Shown here: piece by piece, positions 15,403 through 21,161 of the stretch
How the letters are laid out: the number at the start of each line of letters is the position of its first letter
How positions within the stretch are numbered: position 1 is the first letter of the stretch
NCBI GenBank assembly: GCA_023229605.1
Contig: JALNYY010000069.1
Location: 1-21,161 of the forward strand
Reading direction: 5' to 3'
Source of the DNA: Methylobacter sp.
GTDB taxonomy: Bacteria > Pseudomonadota > Gammaproteobacteria > Methylococcales > Methylomonadaceae
DNA length: 21,161 nt
The notes under the pieces: model-generated
The model's database searches: none
What the model was told of the DNA's origin: nothing
What the model saw: the letters and a program-made list of their open reading frames with translations, nothing else
Program-made: the position numbers and the translations under genes

Positions 15403-15537
15403 ATGAAAAGAACATACCAACCAAGTAAAATTAAACGTGTAAGAACCCACGGTTTTCGTGCAAGAATGGCGACAGTAGGTGGCCGTAAAGTTCTCAATGC
15501 TCGCAGAGCAAAAGGTCGCGCCCAGTTAACCGTTTAG
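15403..15537 (+). CDS. rpmH: 50S ribosomal protein L34
   Basis: A 44-residue, highly basic ribosomal protein of the large subunit. The sequence begins MKRTYQPSKIKRVRTHGFRA, the near-invariant L34 start, and continues with RMATVGGRKVLNARRAKGR. It diverges from dnaA, has a consensus-like promoter 50 bp upstream, and is followed by rnpA after 7 bp, the standard rpmH-rnpA pairing. No strong Shine-Dalgarno is visible; AAGTAAA precedes the ATG. Confidence 0.98.
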   Translation: MKRTYQPSKIKRVRTHGFRARMATVGGRKVLNARRAKGRAQLTV

Positions 15538-15544
15538 TTGACGG

Positions 15545-15916
15545 TTGGTGGCTGAAGAAGTTTTTAGTTTCCCCCCGCAGTTACGGTTAAAAACACCGGC
15601 TGAATATAAAAAAGTTTTTGCTAAGCCTGTAAAATCAAGCGACCAATATTTTACCCTATTAGCCATAAGGAACGATTTCGATTATCCTCGGCTGGGCTTG
15701 GCAATTGCTAAAAAAAATATAAGAAAGGCAGTACAAAGGAATGTGATTAAACGAACTGTCCGGGAAAACTTTAGAATAAAACAACATAGTTTGGGGAATA
15801 TTGATATTGTTGTTTTGGCCCGTAGAGAAGCCGTAGATGCTCCGTTGGATTTGTTAAGAAAATCATTGGAAAGGCATTGGCTTAAGTTGGTATCCCGATG
15901 CGATTCATGCTTATAG
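15545..15916 (+). CDS. rnpA: Ribonuclease P protein component
   Basis: Basic protein cofactor of the RNase P ribozyme, which matures tRNA 5' ends. The 123-residue product has the RnpA signature RNVIKRTVRENFR (about 65-77) and the preceding LGLAIAKKNIRKAVQ block. The start is uncommon: TTG at 15545 followed at once by an in-frame GTG at 15548, with no ATG nearby and no clear ribosome site. Translation is probably coupled to rpmH, whose stop is 7 bp upstream. The 3' end overlaps yidD by 19 bp. The strongly basic RNA-binding character is intact. Confidence 0.95.
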   Translation: MVAEEVFSFPPQLRLKTPAEYKKVFAKPVKSSDQYFTLLAIRNDFDYPRLGLAIAKKNIRKAVQRNVIKRTVRENFRIKQHSLGNIDIVVLARREAVDAPLDLLRKSLERHWLKLVSRCDSCL

Positions 15917-16131
15917 CAATTATAAAGTTTTATAAATACTTTATCAGTCCTCTGCTAGGCGATAGATGTCGTTTCTATCCAAGTTGTTCAAGTTATTCTC
16001 TGGAAGCGCTTCAGCTCCACGGGGCCATTATCGGCTCTTATCTCTCCCTCAAAAGATTATTAAAATGCCATCCGTTCCATGAAGGTGGCGTTGATCCCGT
16101 TCCGGAAAAATTTGGTAATAAGAATGGATAA
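15898..16131 (+). CDS. yidD: Membrane protein insertion efficiency factor YidD
   Basis: A 77-residue protein of the YidD/Haemolytic family that assists YidC-dependent insertion at the inner membrane. Motifs are FYKYFISPLLGDRCRFYPSC (about 11-30), SSYSLEAL and LKRLLKCHPFHEGGVDPVP, with the conserved Cys at about 24, 30 and 57. The N-terminal helix probably lies on the membrane. It overlaps rnpA by 19 bp and yidC by 8 bp, so the three genes are almost certainly translationally coupled. Confidence 0.95.
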   Translation: MRFMLIAIIKFYKYFISPLLGDRCRFYPSCSSYSLEALQLHGAIIGSYLSLKRLLKCHPFHEGGVDPVPEKFGNKNG

Positions 16132-17836
16132 TATAAGATTTGTACTGATCGTTACTTTTGCAATGCTTGTTTTTATGCTGCAACAAGCCTGGCAACTGGA
16201 TTATGGCCCTAAACCTGAAGTTGCCGCTATTGCAGACCCTGTAGCCGTCAACACCAAAGAAGACTTGCCTTCCGCGACCGGTGCATCGGCCGGAACAGAA
16301 ACCGCAGAGCAAAATACCGCAGCCGTTCCATTGGCGACAGCATCATCCGCCAACGTCATTACCGTTAAAACCGATGTGCTCGCGCTTCAAATCGACTTGC
16401 AAGGAGGTACAATCCAGAATCTGGATTTGCTGAATTATCCGGTAGAAAAATCCAATACCGTCGTAGATAAATTACGTGAGATGGTAGGTTTATCTGTTGC
16501 GGAAAAAAATACTGCGCCGGTGCGCTTATTTGACAGCAGCCAGGAAAAATTATTTGTCGCGCAAAGCGGTTTAATTGCCGACAGCGGTTTTGCGGCTGCA
16601 CCGAGTCATCACACAGTATTTAAAAACGAACAGACCAGTTACGATCTTAAAGAAGGGCAAGACAGTTTAGCAGTACCCTTAACCTGGACTGATAATAACG
16701 GTCTGACTATTACCAAGCTGTTTACCTTTAAACGCGGCAGTTACGACATAACACTGGAACAAAAAGTCAAAAACGATTCCGGCAAGCCTTGGTCCGGCAG
16801 ACAATACAGCCAGTTACTTAGAGTCCCGGATACGTCCAGCAAAGGCGGAATGCTAACCGGCGGTATGAGAGCTTATGCCGGCGGCGTTATTTATACCGAA
16901 AAAGAAAAATATCAAAAAATAAGCTATGACGATATGGCTGATGAGAACCTTGATGTTGCAACCAAAGGCGGTTGGACAGCGATGATTCAGCATTATTTTG
17001 CCTCCGCGTGGATTCCGCCTGCCGATCAGGAAAATCATTTCTATACCAAGACATTGAATGACGGACGCTATGTTATAGGAACTTATTCTCCAGTGGTCAC
17101 CGTTAACGCAAATTCGGATGTTCAATTTGTCGCGCAATTATTCGCCGGCCCTAAAATCCAGCCTATGATGGAAAAAATAGCGCCTGGTCTTGAGCTTACC
17201 GTCGATTACAGCTTTTTAACCTTTATCGGCAAACCCATTTATTGGTTGCTGAACCAGATCCACGATGCCGCCGGCAACTGGGGCGTAGCCATTATCGGCG
17301 TAACGTTGTGTATTAAATTGCTGTTTTTCCCATTGTCGCAATCCAGCTATAAATCAATGGCCAAGATGCGCAAAATTCAGCCGCGTCTTAAAGAACTGCA
17401 AGAACGTTTTGCCGACGACAGACCGCGTTTCAATACCGAAATGATGGCGCTGTATAAAAAAGAAAAGGTCAATCCATTGGGTGGTTGTTTGCCTATTTTG
17501 ATACAGATCCCGGTATTCATGTGTTTGTACTGGGTATTGAGTGAAACCGTCGAGTTTCGTCAGGCGCCGTTCATGTTGTGGATACAGGACTTGTCGATCC
17601 AAGACCCGTTTTATGTATTGCCGGTTATCATGGGCATTACCATGAAGATTCAACAAGGCTTAAACCCTGCACCGATCGATCCGATCCAGGCTAAAGTGAT
17701 GAAGATGTTCCCGATCGTCTTTACCATATTCTTCCTGTTTTTCCCGGCCGGTCTGGTTTTATACTGGGTAGTCAACAACACCCTGTCTATCATTCAACAG
17801 TCGTATATCACCAAGCAGATAGCTAAAACTGCCTGA
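16124..17836 (+). CDS. yidC: Membrane protein insertase YidC
   Basis: The 570-residue Oxa1-family insertase, which acts alone or with SecYEG. I chose the start at 16124 (MDNIRFVLIV) rather than 16079 because MDN followed by a first helix (4-22) is the family pattern. The periplasmic beta domain covers about 60-350. The insertase core begins near 370 (IYWLLNQIH), with MAKMRKIQP and the NPLGGC block (450-455), and ends with FFPAGLVLYWVVNN (539-552). The residue matching the groove Arg366 of E. coli YidC appears to be K398 (CIKLLFFPL), a conservative change that keeps the positive charge. It overlaps the yidD end by 8 bp and is followed by mnmE after 11 bp. Confidence 0.97.
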   Translation: MDNIRFVLIVTFAMLVFMLQQAWQLDYGPKPEVAAIADPVAVNTKEDLPSATGASAGTETAEQNTAAVPLATASSANVITVKTDVLALQIDLQGGTIQNLDLLNYPVEKSNTVVDKLREMVGLSVAEKNTAPVRLFDSSQEKLFVAQSGLIADSGFAAAPSHHTVFKNEQTSYDLKEGQDSLAVPLTWTDNNGLTITKLFTFKRGSYDITLEQKVKNDSGKPWSGRQYSQLLRVPDTSSKGGMLTGGMRAYAGGVIYTEKEKYQKISYDDMADENLDVATKGGWTAMIQHYFASAWIPPADQENHFYTKTLNDGRYVIGTYSPVVTVNANSDVQFVAQLFAGPKIQPMMEKIAPGLELTVDYSFLTFIGKPIYWLLNQIHDAAGNWGVAIIGVTLCIKLLFFPLSQSSYKSMAKMRKIQPRLKELQERFADDRPRFNTEMMALYKKEKVNPLGGCLPILIQIPVFMCLYWVLSETVEFRQAPFMLWIQDLSIQDPFYVLPVIMGITMKIQQGLNPAPIDPIQAKVMKMFPIVFTIFFLFFPAGLVLYWVVNNTLSIIQQSYITKQIAKTA

Positions 17837-17847
17837 CTTAGGCTAAA

Positions 17848-19194
17848 GTGGATATAGAAAATTTAGATACCATTGCAGCCATTGCAACACCGCCAGGGAA
17901 CGGCGGCGTCGGCATCATTCGCATTTCGGGAGCATTGGTTCCCGAAATCGCCAAACAACTTGTTAACAAACCATTAACCCCCAGACTGGCCCAGTATTCA
18001 TCTTTTACCGATGACCACGGCTCAGTAATCGATTCCGGCATCATCTTGTATTTCCCCGCTCCCGCCTCGTACACCGGCGAAGACATCCTCGAACTTCAAG
18101 GCCACGGTGGCTCGGTCGTATTGGACATGCTGCTGCGGCGGGTATTATCGCTGGGCGCACGCTTAGCCAATCCCGGCGAATTTACCGAACGCGCATTCCT
18201 TAACGACAAACTCGATTTAGCCCAGGCCGAAGCCGTCGCCGACTTGATTGAAAGCAGCACCGAACAATCGGTACGCTCGGCGCAAAAATCGATGCAGGGC
18301 GTTTTCTCAATACAGGTCAACGAACTGGTCGAAGAACTGACCGAGCTTCGAACTTACGTCGAAGCGGCTATCGATTTTGTCGATGAAGAAATCGATTTCC
18401 TGACCGACGGCGTAGTCGAAAACCGGATCGTTACCCTACTGCACCGCATCGGACAAATCCAACAAACGGCGCAACAAGGCCGGTTGCTGCGAGACGGCAT
18501 GACCGTCGTGTTGGCAGGCAAACCGAACGCCGGAAAATCCAGCCTGCTGAATGCGCTGGCCGGACACGAGGCCGCGATAGTCACCGACATAGCCGGAACC
18601 ACGCGCGACGTGTTGAAAGAGCGCATCCAGCTGGACGGCATGCCGTTGCATATCATCGACACCGCAGGCCTGCGCGAAAGCGACAATGCGATAGAACAGG
18701 AAGGCATCCGCAGGGCGCACCAGGAAATCAACAACGCCGATAAGATCTTATTGCTGATTGATGCTCGGGAGCCGGAAACAGAGTCGCTGTTAAAAACCCT
18801 GCCGCCGGACGGCAACATCACCCAAATCTACAATAAAATAGACCTGCTGGGCCTGGAGCCGGAAATCAAACAAACCGAAGTCGGCACCCAAATCTACCTG
18901 TCGATAAAAACCGGCGACGGTATGGAATTGTTAAAACAGCACCTCAAACAGAGCGTCGGTTTTAACGAGGCGACCGACAACGTGTTCATCGCCCGAAGAC
19001 GGCATATCGAAGCCTTGAACAAAGGCCATCAGTTTGTCGAAAGCGCCTTAAACCAGTTAAGAGGCAGTCAGGCCGGAGAGCTGGTCGCCGAAGACTTAAG
19101 ACAGGCGCAAACAAGCCTTGCGGAAATTACCGGAAAATTCACCTCGGATGATTTGCTGGGGAAGATATTTTCCAGCTTTTGCATCGGTAAATAA
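17848..19194 (+). CDS. mnmE: tRNA uridine-5-carboxymethylaminomethyl GTPase MnmE
   Basis: GTPase that, with MnmG, builds the cmnm5 modification on wobble U34 of several tRNAs, using a folate carbon. The 448-residue protein begins with GTG: DTIAAIATPPGNGGVGIIRISG is the normal folate-domain start. The Ras-like G domain has G1 GKPNAGKS (224-231), the TDIAGTTRD switch (246-254), DTAGLR (271-276) and NKID (329-332). The C-terminal FCIGK (444-448) carries the essential Cys. It is complete and ends the plus-strand core operon. The second R-M remnant begins 146 bp later. Confidence 0.98.
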   Translation: MDIENLDTIAAIATPPGNGGVGIIRISGALVPEIAKQLVNKPLTPRLAQYSSFTDDHGSVIDSGIILYFPAPASYTGEDILELQGHGGSVVLDMLLRRVLSLGARLANPGEFTERAFLNDKLDLAQAEAVADLIESSTEQSVRSAQKSMQGVFSIQVNELVEELTELRTYVEAAIDFVDEEIDFLTDGVVENRIVTLLHRIGQIQQTAQQGRLLRDGMTVVLAGKPNAGKSSLLNALAGHEAAIVTDIAGTTRDVLKERIQLDGMPLHIIDTAGLRESDNAIEQEGIRRAHQEINNADKILLLIDAREPETESLLKTLPPDGNITQIYNKIDLLGLEPEIKQTEVGTQIYLSIKTGDGMELLKQHLKQSVGFNEATDNVFIARRRHIEALNKGHQFVESALNQLRGSQAGELVAEDLRQAQTSLAEITGKFTSDDLLGKIFSSFCIGK

Positions 19195-19231
19195 CAACAG
19201 ATAATCAATTTGATAAAACTACCAAAGATAA

Positions 19232-19248
19232 AAACGTAACCTACGTTT
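19232..19248. repeat. Small inverted repeat after mnmE
   Basis: AAACGTA, ACC, TACGTTT is a perfect 7-bp stem in the gap after mnmE. It is AT-rich and lacks a T-tract, so it is at best a weak terminator for the rpmH-mnmE unit. The rest of 19195-19340 shows no other feature I can support. Confidence 0.35.
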
Positions 19249-19340
19249 AGTCCAAGTTGCAGTAAAACAGTATTTGCCAGAGAATGTTCCGTAATCAGTC
19301 ATAATCAGTTCGCAAGGAACCCGACCTATAGGGAAATACC

Positions 19341-19583
19341 ATGAGCTATAACGAACAAGAAACCCGCTATTACCTGATTGATCCGGTGCTGCGCGAAAAA
19401 GGTTACGACGATCATTCCAAACTCAAACTCGAAACACCGGCCCCGGTAGAAGCCATCGGCCATAAAGGCCGCAGACGTGCAGGCGGCGGTCGCACCGATT
19501 ACCTGCTTTGCGTACAGGCAGGCGACCGCCCTAAGCCGTTACCGGTCGGCGTACTGGAAGCCAAAAAAGAAAAGGCAAAGCCG
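19341..19583 (+). pseudogene. Truncated HsdR N-terminus (second type I system)
   Basis: The first 81 residues match the N-terminus of a type I R subunit unlike the intact one at 940-3972: MSYNEQETRYYLIDPVLREK, then RTDYLL and VGVLEAKKEK. The nuclease residues D53 and E73-A-K75 survive, but the whole helicase motor (about 90 percent of a normal HsdR) is missing. After about 19583 the frame enters unrelated sequence and stops at 19709. A ribosome site (AGGGA, 19330-19334) and ATG are intact, so a 122-residue peptide may still be made. It cannot be a functional restriction subunit. It is joined to an hsdS remnant by an apparent deletion. Confidence 0.85.
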
Positions 19584-19864
19584 GACTGGTCGATTCGCGC
19601 TGGTTTTATTATTGGCTCAGATCGCCTTATAGTGAGCACTGCATCAATTCTTTGGCGCGCGGTGCGGTGCGGGAACGGATGTTGTTTAATCGGTTGGCGG
19701 AAGGTTTGATTCTGTTGCCGCCTTATCAAGAACAGCTTAGGGTTTCCAAAGCCTTGACAACGCTAAAGCCGATAAAATATGCGCTTCAAAAACAGTTGAA
19801 TGAGCTCAATAAAATCCCTGAACGCTTGCTCGCTCAAGCCTTCGATCCTCTATCTGCACAATGA
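19584..19864 (+). pseudogene. Truncated HsdS C-terminus (second type I system)
   Basis: The frame that ends at 19864 reads VDSRWFYYWLRS upstream of 19652. It continues with INSLARGAVRERM, then PPYQEQLRVSKAL and a helical tail ending in LLAQAFDPLSAQ. This is the C-terminal end of a type I specificity subunit, with the final recognition-domain edge and the conserved spacer helix. The N-terminal three quarters are absent. It is out of frame with the hsdR remnant before it, so no fusion protein is made across the joint; an internal TTG at 19652 could start a 70-residue peptide. Its stop overlaps the first possible dinD ATG (19861). Confidence 0.82.
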
Positions 19865-19884
19865 AATTTGCAAAGGAGCCCGGC

Positions 19885-20739
19885 ATGTCTAACAAACGTA
19901 TTTCCGAACAACATCACGCCAATTTCGATAGCATCCGCCAGCAAGATGAAGAGGGCAATGAGTATTGGTTGGCAAGACCACTAGCTAAGGTATTGGATTA
20001 TTCTGAGTATCGTCATTTCCTTCCGGTACTGGAGCGCGCTAAGGAGGCTTGCCGTAACAGTAATCAAGCAGTCGAAGACCATTTCGAGGATGTCCTCGCA
20101 ATGGTCGAAATTGGTTCCGGTGCTAAGCGCGAACTTCCGGATGTCAAACTATCCCGCTACGCCTGCTATCTGGTCGTGCAAAACGGCGACCCATCCAAAC
20201 CGGTTATCGCCAATGGTCAGACTTATTTTGCGATGCAAACCCGCCGTCAAGAGTTGGCCGATGATGAAAGCTTTGCCCGGCTTTCCGAAGATGAAAAGCG
20301 CTTGGCAATTCGTAACGAATTGGCAACTCATAATAAATATTTGGCGGCTGCTGCGAAAGATGCCGGTGTGGAAACTCCGATCGATTACGCCATTTTTCAG
20401 GATCATGGTTATAAAGGCTTGTACGGAGGGCTTGGCGCGAAAGACATTCACGCACGTAAGGGTTTGAAGAAAAGCCAGAAAATTCTCGATCATATGGGCA
20501 GCACCGAACTGGCGGCCAATTTGTTCCGAGCCACGCAAACCGAAGATAAACTCAAACGCGATCAAGTGCAGGGCAAGCGGCAGGCTAATCAAACGCATCT
20601 TGAGGTAGGCAAAAAAGTGAGACAAACCATAAAAGAACTAGGCGGTACTATGCCGGAAGCATTGCCAACACCCGATTCCAGCATTAAGCAAATTGAGAGT
20701 GCCAAGAAGAAACTCGAAAAAAACAACAAAGAATCATGA
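19885..20739 (+). CDS. dinD: DinD-like DNA damage-inducible protein
   Basis: The 284-residue protein closely resembles E. coli DinD, which is SOS-induced and has been reported to inhibit RecA filaments. Matching blocks include DYSEYRHFLPVLERAKEACR, LSRYACYLVVQNGDPSKPVI, QTYFAMQTRRQELADDE, LYGGLGAKDIHARKGL and ILDHMGSTELAANLFRATQT, covering nearly the whole length. The N-terminal part is BRO/antirepressor-like. I prefer the start at 19885 over 19861 because AAGGAG at 19873-19878 lies 6 nt before it. No LexA-type CTGT-N8-ACAG box is visible upstream, so SOS control is not shown here. It sits between the hsdS remnant and hsdM and shares ATGA with hsdM, so it is part of the R-M operon. Confidence 0.9.
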   Translation: MSNKRISEQHHANFDSIRQQDEEGNEYWLARPLAKVLDYSEYRHFLPVLERAKEACRNSNQAVEDHFEDVLAMVEIGSGAKRELPDVKLSRYACYLVVQNGDPSKPVIANGQTYFAMQTRRQELADDESFARLSEDEKRLAIRNELATHNKYLAAAAKDAGVETPIDYAIFQDHGYKGLYGGLGAKDIHARKGLKKSQKILDHMGSTELAANLFRATQTEDKLKRDQVQGKRQANQTHLEVGKKVRQTIKELGGTMPEALPTPDSSIKQIESAKKKLEKNNKES

Positions 20740-21161
20740 TCAACAAACCCAGCAACACACTAAAAACAGCGAAAAAAGTCAAATCGCCCAAGTCCATTGC
20801 TTCAACGCAATCGCTATCCTCATTCGTTAAAGCCATTTGCGACGTGATGCGCCGCTCCAATTGCGCCAGCGCTTTGCAGTATGTGCCGGAATTAACCTGG
20901 ATTCTGTTTTTGCGCATTCTGGATGCGCAAGAGCAAAAAGCGCGGGAACAAGCCGAGGCATTGGGTAACGATTATGCACCGGCCTTGACTGCGCCGTACC
21001 GTTGGCAGGATTGGGCGGCTCCGTTTGCCGATCAAGAAGAGACGGGAGAGCAAGCTACCGGTTGGAAGCGCAAGCAGCTTTACGCGGCGGGCGACGGTAA
21101 GCTGTTCGAGTTTATCAACAACGAACTGCTGCCGCATTTGCACAGTCTGGATGTCGATCCT
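20736..21161 (+). CDS. hsdM: Type I R-M methyltransferase HsdM, N-terminal part (cut by window)
   Basis: An open frame of 142 codons runs off the window edge. After a short basic tail it reads VKAICDVMRRSNCASALQYV, then PELTWILFLRILDAQEQKAR, YRWQDWAAPF and FEFINNELLPHLHSLDVDP. This is the N-terminal helical domain of an HsdM from a family different from the one at 6585-8954. The catalytic DPACGSGG and NPPY motifs would lie beyond the window, so intactness is unknown. The start overlaps the dinD stop (ATGA). With hsdR and hsdS truncated upstream, this methylase lacks its partners unless another hsdS follows. Confidence 0.88.
   Translation, partial: MINKPSNTLKTAKKVKSPKSIASTQSLSSFVKAICDVMRRSNCASALQYVPELTWILFLRILDAQEQKAREQAEALGNDYAPALTAPYRWQDWAAPFADQEETGEQATGWKRKQLYAAGDGKLFEFINNELLPHLHSLDVDP

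Noticed and set aside
19195..19884. LexA (SOS) box upstream of dinD
   Set aside because: I looked for CTGT-N8-ACAG and found no acceptable match; the only nearby CTG/CAG strings have wrong spacing.

Overview
The window is a gammaproteobacterial chromosome segment around the replication-origin gene cluster. The four-gene block gyrB-recF-dnaN-dnaA lies on the minus strand. It diverges from rpmH-rnpA-yidD-yidC-mnmE on the plus strand, an order conserved in many Gammaproteobacteria. Two perfect 16-bp parS palindromes of the Pseudomonas type lie between gyrB and recF, as expected close to an origin. The moderate GC, the proteins and the short-loop hairpin repeats suggest a methanotroph-like gammaproteobacterium (Methylococcales), but that placement is an inference from general resemblance.

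Layout. (1) 17-754 (+): a DUF2272 lipoprotein-like gene. (2) 940-8954 (-): a complete type I restriction-modification locus read hsdM, vapB-like antitoxin, vapC toxin, hsdS, hsdR. A toxin-antitoxin pair is embedded in it, and about 470 bp of hairpin repeats separate hsdS from hsdR. (3) 9061-15234 (-): gyrB, two parS sites, recF, dnaN and dnaA. The 186-bp dnaA-dnaN gap is AT-rich and holds one perfect DnaA box. (4) 15403-19194 (+): rpmH behind a near-consensus promoter, then tightly packed or overlapping rnpA, yidD, yidC and mnmE. (5) 19341-21161 (+): the remains of a second, unrelated type I R-M locus. Here the N-terminal nuclease part of hsdR has been joined out of frame to the C-terminal part of hsdS by a deletion. 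An intact dinD-like gene and the start of an hsdM gene, cut by the window edge, follow.

How it works together. The core encodes initiation (DnaA), the sliding clamp (DnaN), gap repair (RecF), supercoiling (GyrB), ribosome protein L34, RNase P protein, membrane-protein insertion (YidD/YidC) and tRNA wobble-uridine modification (MnmE). The parS pair should load ParB for origin segregation. Both outer flanks carry defence genes, one apparently functional and one decayed. The most notable signals are the mirror-symmetric hairpin clusters at 4203-4425, the parS site written inside the recF reading frame, the hsdR-hsdS deletion scar, and the extra genes (vapBC, dinD) inserted in the two hsd loci. 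I did not identify a wholly new system.
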